A DNA stretch of 64,000 nt from Fulvia fulva (lineage: Eukaryota > Ascomycota > Dothideomycetes > Mycosphaerellales > Mycosphaerellaceae). Positions within the stretch are counted from its first letter, which is position 1, and every line of letters begins with the position of its first letter. This document shows, in pieces, positions 19,399 to 31,756 of the stretch. Both the position numbers and the translations under genes were made by a program. The stretch spans positions 1,922,001 to 1,986,000 of the forward strand of contig NC_063020.1 in assembly GCF_020509005.1 (NCBI RefSeq). Reading direction: 5' to 3'. A model generated the notes under the pieces. It ran no database searches, was not told the DNA's origin, and saw only the letters and a list, made by a program, of their open reading frames with translations.

Positions 19399-20070
19399 TC
19401 AAACACTACCACCAAGTTCCGGATCCATGACCAAGACTGTGATGCCCATGTACGAGCTAAGTCCTGTGCCCTGCGTGCCGGGCTCAAGACAATATCGGCT
19501 GACCAGGTCTGTACAATGGTCGCTGAGAGCCCCTATCGTAACTCCAGTCGGACAGCGCAAGGACGAGTCATCCGTGCCACCCTCGCGCCAGTCTTGGTAC
19601 TGTATGGACACCTTGAAAATCGGAGGTTGCGTTAGCAGCATGTTCCTCCAGCTGTGTTCGACACTCGAACCACTCGGGAGTCCGGGCCAAGCATAGCGTC
19701 GACGACCATGACCTACGGGCAGCCTAAGACCGATGCTGATCTTGTGAAACCGGGAAGCGTCGTCGTTCTTCGCGAGTACTTTGCGCTCATACTGGTAGAC
19801 CTTCGATACTGGGTTCATTGTGATGCGATGACTTTCGAAAACGCCGTCGGAGGATGACTGCAGTGTTGGACCCATGGGTTGCAAGAACATCTTCTGCGAT
19901 ATCGTGATTGAGGTCTTCATGGTGGCTTGCCAATTCTTGCATACTCTTTGTAGAACGAAGAGGTCTTGAACGGGCAAGGTAAGTAAGATTCGTTCTCGTA
20001 GCTCGGATACTTCGAGTACTTTGGTGGTTGAGGCAGCGACTGAGCTTGAGTTCTCCGTATTGAGTGCCAT
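19399..20070 (-). CDS. F-box-like protein, second of two neighbours
   Basis: 223 residues from the ATG at 20070; the longer frame opens only with TTG at 20157. The F-box-like motif is VLEVSELRERILLTLPVQDL followed by LQRVCKNWQATMKTS and MFLQP, the same pattern as in the gene just downstream (18250-19278), with the usual linker and a beta-rich C-terminal domain (WRNMLLTQPP, IQYQDW). Same strand, 120 bases apart, same family: a tandem pair. Likely role is substrate recognition in an SCF ligase, by family only. Confidence 0.65.
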   Translation of the reverse strand: MALNTENSSSVAASTTKVLEVSELRERILLTLPVQDLFVLQRVCKNWQATMKTSITISQKMFLQPMGPTLQSSSDGVFESHRITMNPVSKVYQYERKVLAKNDDASRFHKISIGLRLPVGHGRRRYAWPGLPSGSSVEHSWRNMLLTQPPIFKVSIQYQDWREGGTDDSSLRCPTGVTIGALSDHCTDLVSRYCLEPGTQGTGLSSYMGITVLVMDPELGGSV

Positions 20071-21519
20071 TGTTTTTGGTTCGTGAGGCTGTTCCAAGTG
20101 TGGCCAGATGGCTGCGAGCACCGTGGCCAGGAGCGTTGTGTACAAGTTTTGGAGCAATCCCTTATCAATGTTTTATATTGGCCAGGTCGATCACGGCAGG
20201 CATAGCCATGACATGCACAGCCCACTGCCTCTTGGTATGAACTAGCTACAGAGGGCGGATAGGGATCCACTTCCGCCCTGTGCATTTATCTTGACCTTGA
20301 ACTTACCTGAAGCTGACACCACTGCCGCTCGTTCCATTATATACAGAGTCACCACTGTACAGGCATTGTCTATGCAAGAATCTTAGACTAGCATCACATC
20401 TCGTGACTTGCGGCCCACGACGTGCTTCATGCACGCCAAGAGTCTAGGCCTTTGCCACGTGAGGAAGGAACAACTTACACTCGCGAAGAGGCGTCTGACG
20501 CCCGTAGTTTTGATGGTAGCGAAGATCCTTCGAAAAGCACATGGAAGGAAAGCGACCAAATGTCGTTGACTTGGAGAGAATATCGGCGTTCTCCGTGAGA
20601 ATCGATCCTTGGTCGTGTCACGAAGTATTGAGCGGCATCGAATCTAGTGGGCATGCGTCTTGACATTTTTCGCAGCGATCCTGCATGTAGCCATCGCGAC
20701 ACCGACCAGTGCACGAAACGCAGCATACTGTTCTGTTGTCAACAAAGTCAGGATCTGTGTCCTTGAGATAGAGCCGATGATTGGTAGAGTGTGAAGTATT
20801 GTTTTGCCTACAAGGGTAGTTTCCAAGGCTCTCGCAGTGACTGATTCGAGGTTCTTCGTGCTACCAAAACTGCAGTCGCAAAGCATTTGGTGCATCCTCA
20901 CGCTCTGGAGGCTCCATTTGGCCAGCCAAGGTACAAGGGTATGGCCGCGGTGTAAACCTACGCCATCCGCCTCGCGCCAAGATCGCGATCAAAGAGCATT
21001 ATGTTGGGTATCCTCGCCGTACGGACAGCGTTGCGACGGGAGGTCACGGCCGGTGACTAGCGTTTCGATACTGGCCACAGGGGTAGGTTGTAAGAAGGAT
21101 GGTCGTGTTGGCGCGTGAAAGTCGCGTCGAGTTTGCGTCTTCACCGCGATTTCCCCGGGACAAAATGTTGTTTCCTCCTTTGCTCCTGCCTGCACCTCTT
21201 CCAGCCTGCACCTCTTCCATCAACTACGCTCTCTTGGGCTCTTGATCCATCGGCAAGAAAGGTCAAGGAAAGGCTGTTACGAAACTGCCGTTGCAAATCG
21301 CTTGATAAGAACATCGACATGGAGCCAGCATCGACGTCATGTGAGGAGCTCTTCGCCGTCGGCCACGACCTTGTCTTACCCCACTATATATAGTAGAGGT
21401 TAAGTACGAAGGAGCAGTATTTCGTTTGTCCTCTTTTATAATCGAAAAGGAGCAGGTCGACGAGTAGATCGAAACCCGACATTGACGAAACACCGAAAGC
21501 ACAGCCACAAACCACCATA
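20071..21519. other. Intergenic, no supported gene
   Basis: About 1.4 kb without a supported gene. ORFs 20475-20726 and 20644-20901 on the minus strand and 20804-21118 on the plus strand lack domains. A TATATATAG sequence at about 21384-21392 lies 130 bases upstream of the deacetylase start and could be its TATA element. Confidence 0.4.
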
Positions 21520-22645
21520 ATGGGCAAGAAAAGTAAGGCGTCACACCACCTTAGTCCAGCATGACATGATCAAGCATGGCCATTGACACGCCACAGGAGT
21601 ACAAGCATGCATCTCAGTCGACATCGACGCCGTAGCTGGCTGGCTGGGATCGTATGGAGGTGAAGACTCCACGTCCGACATCAGCCGCGGGCTCTTCGCC
21701 GGTACCATTGGAGTTCGGAGACTACTCAAGATGTTCGAAAAGTACAACATCACGACCACATGGTTCATTCCCGGCCACAGTCTCGAGACCTTCCCCGAAG
21801 AATGTCGGATGATCGTCGACGCCGGCCATGAGATTGGCCTTCATGGGTACTCGCACGAGAATCCTCAGGAGATGACATTGGAGCAACAGACTGCTATCAT
21901 GGACAAGTGCTATAAGCTCATCACGGACTTCCAGAATGGCAAGCCGCCAAGAGGGATCGTTGCGCCTTGGTGGGAGTCTTCTCAGGAGGGGGCGGAGTTG
22001 ATGTTGAAGTATGGCCTGGAGTATGATCATTCTTTCTCGCATCATGACTGCCAGTGTTACTGGCTACGAACTGGCGATGAGTGGGCGAAGATCGACTTCA
22101 AGCAGCATCCGGAAACTTGGATGAAGCCATTGACTGGCGGACCTATGACTGGTAAGCTCTGGTAACCTGAACCAGATTGCCTGACAGGACTAATTATCGT
22201 GTACAGGCTTGGTCGAGATCCCGGCTTCTTGGTATTTGGACGATCTACCGCCGATGATGTTCATCAAGAAGGCTCCCAATAGTCATGGGTGGGTCAATCC
22301 TAGAGACGTTGAGGAGCTGTGGATGGACCAGTTCAATTACTTTTACCGGGAGTATGACGACTTCGTGTTTCCAGTCACTGTGCATCCAGATGTGTGTGGC
22401 CACCCACATGGTCTGTTGATGTTGGAGAGGTAAGCTTGCATATCTTGGCGCAGTCGACCCACATGCTGATCATGAGCAGGATCATCGAGAAGATCAACAA
22501 GCACGAAGGCGTGGAATGGGTAACCATGGAACAGATATGCGACGACTTTAAATCAAAGTCCACAGCACCAACAGGCGCCCTTATGCCTGCAGCACCGGGA
22601 GCCATCCTCAACGATCCAAACTTGCAATTGCAGAAGCAGCAATAG
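21520..22645 (+). CDS. Polysaccharide deacetylase (carbohydrate esterase 4-like)
   Basis: Four exons (21520-21532, 21597-22151, 22207-22429, 22480-22645) with introns of 64, 55 and 50 bases give 318 residues. Motif 1 is [11 protein letters not shown] (catalytic and metal Asp near residues 13-15). Motif 2 is LHGYSHENP near 86-90, giving the HxxxH metal ligands. Later motifs APWWESS and [17 protein letters not shown] match the PgdA/PuuE-like branch of the family more than classic chitin deacetylases. There is no signal peptide, so it is probably cytosolic and may act on a small amide or N-acetyl substrate. The 13-base first exon is fixed by the RVQACISVD junction. Confidence 0.88.
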
Positions 22646-22847
22646 GCTTGTTGTTGTAACAAGTCCTGGGTATCATTCCAATCATATGCGTACATACAAG
22701 CTGACGTTGTGGTGCAGCTGCTTTCCCCTTCCTTATCCCTTATCATCAGAGGAGGGTTTCAGTTTTCATCCTTCCAACGCCTTCGCTAAATCACCCAATG
22801 CGCCGTGGCCCAATCAACCCCAGTAATGGTACACATATACCCCTCAC

Positions 22848-23375
22848 TCATACCTGGATGCTGAATTCGGTGGAGAGATCCGCACCAGTGATTGCTTCCC
22901 ACGACCGACGCACTTGCTCGTGCAGTCTGACTGACGCGGCCTTGGTGCGACCCTCCTTGAGTGTTTCGTAAATGTCGTGCGACTCAACGGTACCAGCGTG
23001 CTCCCACAGAAGCTCGGCCATCATTCGCCGTACCAATACTTCCGTCCAGCGGCCATTGTCTTTGCGGAAGGAGTCTGTGGGGGATGAGGTGGGGTCGTCG
23101 AGGGAGTGGAGTTTTTCCTGGGATGTTGTTAGTTGGATGTTGCGAGGATGATGAAGGGTTTTGGGAAGATGTACTAATGCTTCACTCAAGAGGTTGATCA
23201 TCCACAATGCTCGAGCGTCCTTGGGGTGCATGTCGCTGAGGAGACGGAGCATGCAGAGGATCTTGAAGTGTTCTTGCCTGTACTCTGGAGATGTGCATGC
23301 TGGTAGTTGGCGGGCGAGGAGGTTGTTGAGATGTTGTTGTCTGGTATGTGTCTTGACTTGCGTTGAGAGCAACAT
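22848..23375 (-). CDS. Hypothetical helical protein
   Basis: An uninterrupted frame of 175 residues, predicted largely helical: YRQEHFKILCMLRLLSDMHP, DARALWMINLLSEALVHL and VLVRRMMAELLWEHAGTVES. An intron may remove the loop around residues 80-95. No family recognised. It is convergent with the deacetylase gene. Confidence 0.45.
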   Translation of the reverse strand: MLLSTQVKTHTRQQHLNNLLARQLPACTSPEYRQEHFKILCMLRLLSDMHPKDARALWMINLLSEALVHLPKTLHHPRNIQLTTSQEKLHSLDDPTSSPTDSFRKDNGRWTEVLVRRMMAELLWEHAGTVESHDIYETLKEGRTKAASVRLHEQVRRSWEAITGADLSTEFSIQV

Positions 23376-24823
23376 GATTGATGTCTTGGGATCGATGTGG
23401 TGTGATTGACGATAGAGTTGTGGGTGTTGGATGTTGTTGTTGATCGTCGAAGGAACAAAGTGTATTCACAGTGGCAGGATATATAGGGTGTTGGTGGCGT
23501 GATGAGGCAGTATAGCTGGGCCTGTCGCAAGCTTCAATAGCTAGCTCAAGTGTTCGAAGAGCGATATGTTGATGCAAGCCAGCCGTGTGCGTCTATAAAA
23601 GGGTAATGCGTGGTGTGTGTTTGGACTTTGTCAATGCAGGGGGCCTAGGCTGTTAGGCTTTCGCAACAACGGGTGCCACTGGGAGCGCTCGGCGCTCGGC
23701 GCATGACGGAAAGTGGCCTCGTGGCTGATGGCTGAGACAGCGAGACCCAACAAGGTGCAAGGTGCAAGGCAAGGACGAGCTGCTCCAAGACTCCAACACG
23801 CGTTCGCTTGGCTGGCGCACTGCCGCGCTGCCTGCCAACGCAATCGCAGAGCAACGTGATCATGTTTCGCATTGGCTGGTACCCACGTTCATAGCCTGTA
23901 CCTGGGCTTATGGCGTCCATCTTGCGACAGAAGATTACACGGCCACGGCGGTGCAACGCACGACAGCTCCGTTGCTGTTGTGCTGCTGCTGCTGCTGTTG
24001 TGCTGCTGCTGTTGTGCTGCTGCTGTTGTGCTGCTGTTGTGATCAGCGTTCAACGGCAGACCCCCGTGGCGAAAACAGAGGCCCTCTCTCCCCACTGCAC
24101 ATCATCACGCTCGTCGACAAGCACAGCACAACAAGCTTCCTCGCTCCATCATCACCACGGCACCAAGAAGGCCCAAACAGCGGACGGGAAAAGTGCGCTG
24201 GCCTGAGGTCGGAGGTTCTGCTCGTCAACTCCGTGCCTTGGGTCGTGCAATTGTTGCTGCTCCGCCCCGTGTCCATCATCGAGCGGTCTTTCGGTGGCCG
24301 CCAAGCCCGACGCAAAATCACCACCACCACCTGGGCATCGTCATCACCATCATCGTCAGGCGACTACGACGCCCCTCATCTCAGTCTACAGTAATGCGAT
24401 TCGGTCGCTAATACACTCGAGAAGAGTCACAACTTGTTAGACGTGTCGTTTCCTCTCGCCCGGCATCCTCCCGTGGCTCTGTCTCCCACATAGAACTAGC
24501 CCTTCCAGAACGCCATACAGCAACGCCACAGCTGAGCACCACATCGTTCCACTTTTCCAGTGTCTGAGGCGTCTCGTTACTGTGCAGCAGTGGACGGGTC
24601 TCACACATGCCACCGCACATTTTTGCTTGAGGCTGAAAGTTTCTGAGATCTTTGCGATGACAAGGACGAGAAGCTCGGCTTGGCTTTTAGATCTTGGGCG
24701 CCACATTCCTGCGTGCCTCGTGGCATACAGGCCACATACTCACAATACTGACAATGGTCACTGCACAGGTCAGGATTCATCGCATGGCTCGAACTCCGAA
24801 TGCGATGTAAACACACCGACACC
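23376..24823. other. Intergenic, no supported gene
   Basis: No supported gene. Long open frames here (23762-24394 plus) run through a CTG microsatellite and are explained by it. The rest is ordinary sequence with no recognised motif. Confidence 0.4.
23971..24041. repeat. CTG/GTTGTG microsatellite
   Basis: An imperfect run of CTG triplets broken by TTG, with a longer period visible as GTTGTGCTGCTGCT. It opens long frames of Leu/Cys/Ala on both strands and should vary in length between strains. Confidence 0.9.
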
Positions 24824-24825
24824 TA

Positions 24826-25111
24826 CAGTCCTGGGCATAGTGCTTACAACCCCTGTTCTTCCACCTTTCCTCATTAGGAAGGATGTATCCACTCATGGCG
24901 TAGCTCACCACCTGGTGTGTCCTCCATTGTTGGCTATTACTGCCTCGCAGCGTTCTCGCATACTCTTGCATATACGTTGTATGTCCTCAGGTGTGAGCTT
25001 GGCCCATTCTTGATAGTGAGATTGAAGGTAGCAACACCTTCTGAGATGAACATGGATAGCCGGAAGGGGTTAGCGTAAATACAGGGGTTGTAAAAACCAT
25101 GCCCAGGACTG
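24826..25111 (-). mobile_element. Deletion derivative of a Tc1/mariner element (286 bp)
   Basis: Inverted termini begin CAGTCCTGGGCAT and share TTACAACCCCTGT further in, allowing mismatches. They are flanked by TA at 24824-24825 and 25112-25113, the Tc1/mariner target duplication. Between the ends, one strand keeps the last 40 codons of a transposase. So this is an internally deleted, MITE-like copy rather than an unrelated hairpin. It cannot move itself. Confidence 0.75.
24905..25027 (-). pseudogene. C-terminal fragment of Tc1/mariner-type transposase
   Basis: Forty codons ending in TGA read LQSHYQEWAKLTPEDIQ, then SMRERCEAVIANNGGHTRW. This is the typical end of fungal Tc1-like transposases, where the last helices follow the DDE catalytic core (SMxxRCxAVI..GGxT). 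The catalytic domain is absent. The frame is intact, so the deletion was not followed by much decay, and RIP-type change is slight here. Confidence 0.7.
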
Positions 25112-25334
25112 TAACCACGCACGCCGACCGCGAGTCATTGATTTCCGAGGTTCGAGCGGTATGCCAACTCGACGACCTGCTTTGTGCTAACATACAGTCG
25201 ATAGCCTCGGATCTGGAGTGCGTATTATCCTCGCGCATGCTTCCTAGCTCATGTGCATCATGCTTCGGCGGTGCTGCTACACCTCTCCGACTTGGAGCTG
25301 CGCCGTGCGATGAGGCTTCAGCGCGACTTGCGAC

Positions 25335-26126
25335 TTAGAGCCAGACAGCGCCCAGGAGGTTCCTCTTAGCATCCAAGGCCACGACCAATTTATCCCATGC
25401 AGTGTTGCGAAACAATGGTATGAGGCTGGCCAGGACCCAAAAACACCCCCAGGCGGTAACGATCCTCCGGTCCTGCTCCTCCTCCAAACCCTTCGGGATA
25501 CGCGAGGGAACTGGAAGCGCACCGCTGTGTATCGCCTTCAGCCACATGCGAGCGTTCGACCATCTCGGAAGCAGTGTGTAGTGCAAGCGGATTGCCCGGT
25601 TGCCGAAGAAGTATGGCCGCCACGGCTTGCGGAGCAGAGCCAAGAGGAGGGAGACGTCGTAGTCGCGCATGAACACCCCGAAGGTGTTGCAGCCCCAGTA
25701 CATCAGCGTGGCCTCGCCGCGAATCTGGTGACAGGTGCGCAGGAGTGGTGGTAGCTGGTAGGTCGGGGTGATGGAGATCTCGTTGTCCTCGATGAGGGCG
25801 TACTCGTAGATCTTGTTGCGAAGCTCGGCGGGGAGGATGGGGAGGAAGTTGGCTCCGAGCTTCTGTCAAAGAGGTCAGTTTGCTGGAGGCGGTGTTGAGA
25901 AGCGCGCGAGTTTGCTTACCTTCATCAGTCTGTGTGAGCGCCGTGGGAAGGTCTTGGGCTTCTTGCTGGGGCTGCCGATGTACTCGCCGTCGTCGTCGTC
26001 GTCGGATGACTTCTTGCGCTACGAGACAAAATGTCAGTCTGCTGATGTCTGCAATCAGGTAGGCAATCGCCTGTGGCATACCTTCTTCGCCCGAGGCGCC
26101 TCAGACGAGGTGCGTGTGGGCTGCAT
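25335..26126 (-). CDS. 2EXR-domain protein, three exons
   Basis: Exons 26126-26082, 26018-25920 and 25862-25335, with introns of 63 and 57 bases, all phase 0, give 223 residues. The N-terminus is a basic, nuclear-signal-like stretch (RAKKRKKSSDDDDD, SPSKKPKTFPRRSHR). The core starts LPAELRNKIYEYAL, the hallmark of the 2EXR type, then LLRTCHQIRGEA. These proteins are very numerous in Dothideomycetes; function unknown. Related in its core to the module at 1650-1950. Splice sites are canonical (GTATGC..GTAG; GTAAGC..ACAG). Confidence 0.75.
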
Positions 26127-27650
26127 GATGTGCGTTGATGTCTGGTCGATGTCGCGGACGTGATGGAGAGGAAGGGAAAGAATTTCGGGACTTAAGTAGA
26201 GTGGTGGGAATCAGGCCGCACCGAATGGAGATTCCCGGCTCTTGGAAGCGGGTCAGGGAACGTTTTGGTTTGGTATGAGCTCGCTGAGCGCCAGCTCATG
26301 GTTGGAGCCATGTCGCAGAGATGACAGACCTGTCTTTTGCGGACGAAAGAGCCGGGAAGCATTGTGGACGCCCGACATGGAAGAACTATCACGACAGACA
26401 CAACGCAGGCAATGTAGGTAGCTCGAAGGGCTTGTACGTTTAGTACCCATTCGATGGGCTACAACTTGTCGACGCGAGGCTGCGACGCCGCGGCGCGACC
26501 ACTCTCACTACCGCCAGACAGTATCTGAGAATGGCTTTGCCCCTCGATCCGCCGCGCGCCACAATCCGCTGGACATACTGCAAGCACCGGACTATCATCG
26601 TCAGTCTAGCAACGTCGTTGACGGCATTCTGAAGTCCCTGCTGGACCAGAGATGCATCGCAGCGCAGACACAACGACATCACTCTACTTTACGATGCGTA
26701 CGCTGTCCTTAAGCATGCAAGTCACAAGCATCAGGGCGTGAAGTGCGATATGCAGCGAGTGATCGACGATTTGCTATGCTATCGCCGGCACTACCTACAA
26801 GATACTGCATTGTGTGCAGTTGCCTTGTGTTTTGACATTGTTGCACATGTGACCCAGTACAGAAGTCTCGAGCTCCCACAGATCCAAGAAGAAGAAGAAG
26901 AAGAAGTGAACCCACAAGATCTGCCTCATCGCTAAGAACACCCTCGTTCTCCTGTTGCGCGAGAACTAGGTAGCTAGTGCTGGGTAGCGGGCAGGAGGCT
27001 CAATCGCCTGATCAGACTTGGGCGATTCCCTGAAGAGTATGGAGTAGGAAAAGCCGGAGCAAGCACTACTGTACGCCGCATCAGTCGTGAATCTCAAAAG
27101 CGCGATGGAGGAGCGTAGGACGATCCTTGGTGTCGGTGTTGCGCCTGACCCTTCTCGTTATTCTTCTCCTAGGGGCTGTTTTCCCATGAAGATGCTATCA
27201 ATCTTCACAAACAGCTCTGTCTCGTGTAGATCAGAGATCGTGGTGTGAACTCGAAGGTGGGCGATGATACGCTGCTTGCTGTAGAAAGGAAGAGAAGCAG
27301 GATCGGAACATGGCGTGCGCGAAGCCCAACGGTCAACACTTCGGCTGCCAGTGGCTTGAAGAGCAGTATTACGGACACCATTGAAGTACTGATGGCCACT
27401 ATCTATCTGGCTATCCAGCCTTCTCTCCATCCTCCTCCTCCTCCCCCAAGCTCGACTTCTGCAAACGAGCAGCCACCACATCCTGCCTCAACTCCTCCAC
27501 TCGTGCGAGGTTGTCGTCAAAGAACAGCCCCAAGGATGTTAGGTCACGAGGTCTCGATCGACATCCCGGTCAATGATCACATCCTTCTCAAAGAGCGACT
27601 TCAGCTGCTCAGCTGCCATGAGTGCTGTGTTGAGCACGACGTCCATCCGG
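26127..27650. other. Intergenic flank of the retroelement island
   Basis: No supported gene in 1.5 kb. Sequence is not RIP-affected: CAG, CTG and TGG words are ordinary. Small ORFs (26440-26682, 27158-27481 minus; 27245-27685 plus) have no domain; the last merges into the retroelement at its 3' end. A GAAGAAGAAGAAG run lies at about 26886-26906. Confidence 0.4.
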
Positions 27651-30600
27651 TCCAAGGATTTGACCTTATCCTAGGCCTTAAGTAGTTCTAGGAAGTCAAC
27701 CCTAACGTAAACTAGCAGTCTAGCTCTACTAGACTACGGGACCGGCGTAGCCGGTACCACACGATCAGGTCGTACTCTAAGGTGTTCGACCTAAAGGACG
27801 ACGAAGGCGAGCTAGAAATGTTCAACTCTATATATTTAGTAGACTTCGCTATACGATACGAAGGACCCTAGCTCTTCTGCTCGCTTAGGCGACTCCCCGA
27901 CGATGCCCTAGTTAACATCGACTTCGAGGAACACGGCTTAGATAAGGCATACAAACGCCTTATAGCTATAGTAGGGGACCTAGACGACGAGTCTTAGCTA
28001 CCGTAGGTAGGTAACTAGGTCTTCTAGACGTTAGTTGATCTCTTCCTAGAGATCTAGAGAGCTTAGCTCCCGGCTAGACTCCTACGGAAGAGAGCTTTCG
28101 ACTATACTATCCCTACTAGTAACGCTCGACCTATTAACTAGCCCGTATACCGTCTAAACCCTAGTTAGCTTCGAGAACAGGCTCGCTAGATCTAGATGCT
28201 CCTTGATCGCGGACTAATTAAGGTCTCGTCCTCACCCTAGGAATCCCTAGTCCTCTTTATCCCTAAGCTAGACGGCTAGTAGCGTATATATATTAACTAT
28301 CGCGCCCTAAACGCCGTAACTACTAAAAACGGCTTCCCCCTCCTACGTATCTAGGAGTGCCTAGACACGGTCGCGAAGGCTAAATACTTTAGCAAACTAG
28401 ACCTAGTCTTAGGGTACTAGTAGCTACTAATCGACTTAGCCGACACGTATAAGACTACGTTTAATACTAGAGATAGAAAGTACGAGTTCCTCGTTATACC
28501 CTTTAGGCTAACAAACGCCCTAGCCTCGTTTTAGTCTATAATAAACGAGATCCTAAGAGATCTGCTTTAGAAGAAGGTCGTCGTATACCTCGACGACATC
28601 CTAGTCTTCTTAGACTCTAAGGAATAGCACGAAAAAGACCTAAAGGAGGTCTTCGACCGCCTAAAGAAAGCTAAACTATTCTACTCCCCTAAGAAGTACG
28701 ATATTAGAGTCAAGTCAGTTACCTTCTACGGGCATTAGATCGAGAAGAATTCGATTAGGCCACTATAAGACAAGATCGACGCGATTAATAGTTAGCCTAC
28801 GCCTACTAATATATAGTAGATTAGGTAGTTCCTTAGCCTTATAGGCTACTACTGCCGCTTTATTAAGGGCTTCGCGAAACTCGTAGTACCCCTCTTAGAT
28901 CTTCTTAAGGAAAGCGACGAGTCCCTTAGGCGGAGAAAGCGTCGCCTAGTACGATAGAACGCCTAGTACGTATACGCTTTTAAGAGCCTAAAGCTCGGGC
29001 TAACCTTAGGGCCTATACTAATCCCGCCTAACCCTAAGAAGCCCTTCACGATTAAGACTAATATATCTAAATAGGCTATAGGCGCTACTCTCTATTAAAT
29101 AAGAGCTAATAACTAGCTATACCCTATAGCCTTCTCTAGAAGGAAGCTTTAGGGAGCCGAGCTAAATTGCCTAGTTCACGAAAAGGAGGGCCTAGTAATT
29201 AAGGAAGCCCTCCGAACCTAGGATAACTATATAGAAAATAGCTATACGGTCACGATCCTAACTGATTACTAGTCGCTTAGGTACCTTAATAGTACTAAGG
29301 GCTAGAGTAAGAGGATCGTACGATAGGCTAAAGAGTTTTAGTAATATAACTTAGACATTAGATATCGTAAGGGAGAAGAGGCGATCGTTCCCGATACGCT
29401 CTCCCGTCGGCCTAACTTTATCGGAGAAGGACCTACTAACCTAGCTTAGCCGGTTAAGCAACTCGTAGCTATAAGATTTAAAGCTAACGAGACCGACTTG
29501 TTCCCTAAACTAATAAGGTAGTTCAAGTTAACGGGATAGATACTAACTTACGGTCCCTATCTCGAGAGCTTAATTAAGGTACGAGAAGAGGAATTCGGGC
29601 TACTCCTCCCGATCGACGAGTCTAAGGAACCTAGATTAGGCTTCATTCTTCTAGACGATAAGGGAACAGCGCCTTTCCTCGTACTAACCTAGCGTCTTGA
29701 TCTAGTAAACTACGTATACTAGCGATACGGACACTTTACGGCGCCCGGGCTAATAGGTTAGCTCGAGATAAGAGCCTAGTAGCCTAGTATAAGAAAGGAC
29801 GTACGAAAGTTTACTGAATCCTACCCTAGATACTAGCTAACGTAGAAAAAGAAGCCTAATAAGCCTAAAACACGCGAGCCGCGGTTTTACTAGGTTAATA
29901 ATAAGCTTAGGCCCTCCGAGAGATAGGCGATTAATATCGTAGGGCCTTTACCGAAGAGTCTACTAGCAAACGAGTATATTATTACGGCGATAGATTACGC
30001 TACGGGTTAGCTAGTCGCTTAGGCCGTTCCGCGTACGGATACTAAAGCGACTATAGTATTTCTATACGAGAGAATCTATTAGGACTACGGGCCACCCCGT
30101 AAGCTCCTCTTAGATAATAGTAAGAACTTCCTAAGTAGGGTTATAAGCTACCTAATAAAGTAGTTTAAGGCTAATTATCGTCTAGTATCCCTATATTATC
30201 CTATAACGAATAGGAAGGTAGAAAACCTAAACGGTATACTAGGATCGATACTAACGAAGCTATATATCGGTAACGATATTAGGCTATAGCATACCTTCCT
30301 ACCTAAAGCGATCTACTATACTAGATACCGCTAGTATATAATAACCTACCTTAGCCCCTTCTACCTTATATATAGCTAACACCTATAAATCCTAGAAGAC
30401 GAGAACGAGCTACGAGCTAAGAATGTCTTAGTTAACGACTATAGGAAGCGTATCGTCCGCGTCCGCTATACGCGTCAGCTCGTAAATAAAAGACTACTTT
30501 CTCGAGCTTAGACTAGGAACCTAATAAGTCTAAAGTTACTTCTGCCGGAGGTATAGCTAAGACGTAAAGTCGGAGAATAGGTCTTACTAATAAATCTAGA

Positions 30601-31556
30601 TCCGCGTAAGCTAGAACCTAAGTACTTTAGACCCTATAAGATCCGTAAAGCGAGCTTTCTAGGGACGTATACACTTTAGACCCCTACGGGTAGGATTCTA
30701 AGGTATATCGTCTATAGGAATAGGCTTATATTAGCCGTATATAAGGATCTAGCTAAATTCTAGTATTAGTATCTAGCTAGGAGACTTCTAGATAGGTCCG
30801 GTATTTTAGAAGATAAGCTAGAACTTAAGGAAGTTCTAGGTACTAGTTAAGACACGAGTCTTAATCTAAAGGACCTTTTAACTATACCGGAGGCTAAGTA
30901 GTTAAAGAAATAAGTTGAACTCTAGACTACGAAAGAACGTAGCTAACCTTACGTAGGAGCGCGAGGGTTCTTAGTAGGAGAGGAAGGTTAAAGAAGAGAA
31001 GCTGACTTACTAGAGTAAGTTTAGCGAGACCTAAGAGTTACGAAGAATGCTTAGAGGAAAAGAAGCGAGCAAAAGACTTTAGCTAAAGTACTTAGGTCCT
31101 AAAGGCAATCTTATTAGATTAAGTTAAGAAGAGTAGGCGAGGAGCAAGATTAGGTATATTCCCTACTACTTAAGAAGGACACTTAGGAAGATCGTTAGCC
31201 TCTATAACAAGAAAGTCCTTAGGAAGCTATCCCTACCCTAGCTAAACCCGCTAAGGTCCCGTAGGAGATACCGGTTAGGGAGATTAAAGTGTTTAGCTCG
31301 ATACTCTATCTCTAGGCCGACGAAAAAGAGTTAGCCCTACCTTAGGGAACATTACTTAGATTAAGCGTAGCGGACGAAGTTATAGCCGAACCTAAAGCGG
31401 CTAATAGCCTTTTAGATATAGATATACCGGACTTAGTAGACCCGGAGGTTAGACAAGCTAACCTATTATAGTAGCTACTTTTAGAAGCCGAGGTAGTAGC
31501 TAAGACCGCTCGCCTAAAGGGACTAAGGTAGCGGATAACGAAGAAGAAACTATAGG
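27651..31556 (+). pseudogene. Gypsy-A pol, RIP-inactivated
   Basis: Domains in order: protease end (27650-27710); reverse transcriptase (about 28190-28760) with YLDDILVF at 28580-28605; RNase H (about 29030-29400) with a decayed LVHEKEGL and LRYLN pattern; integrase (about 29690-30420) with the core RWAINIVGPLPKS-like segment, Asp and LYERIYQDYGPP-like motif; then a long charged tail to about 31556. Dozens of in-frame TAG codons, almost all explicable as CAG or TGG in the ancestor. No product can be made. Confidence 0.8.
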
Positions 31557-31756
31557 AGTAAGCCTAGTTACCGAAGCGGCGCTAAGGGAGTTAGGTCGTA
31601 AGAATTATTAATTAGGGTTGTTAGTCTATAGTACTCTTAAGTTAGGCTACTCGGCTACCTATCGCTCGTGTAAAACAAGAACGTAGTACTAAATTATAAA
31701 GTAGCCTCGGGCTTATTATTATCTAGGCTCTTAGAGCCTTACTTTTAACCTAGGAA

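Noticed and set aside
23762..24394. Plus-strand ORF of 210 codons
   Set aside because: It runs through the CTG microsatellite, which opens several frames on both strands; no domain.
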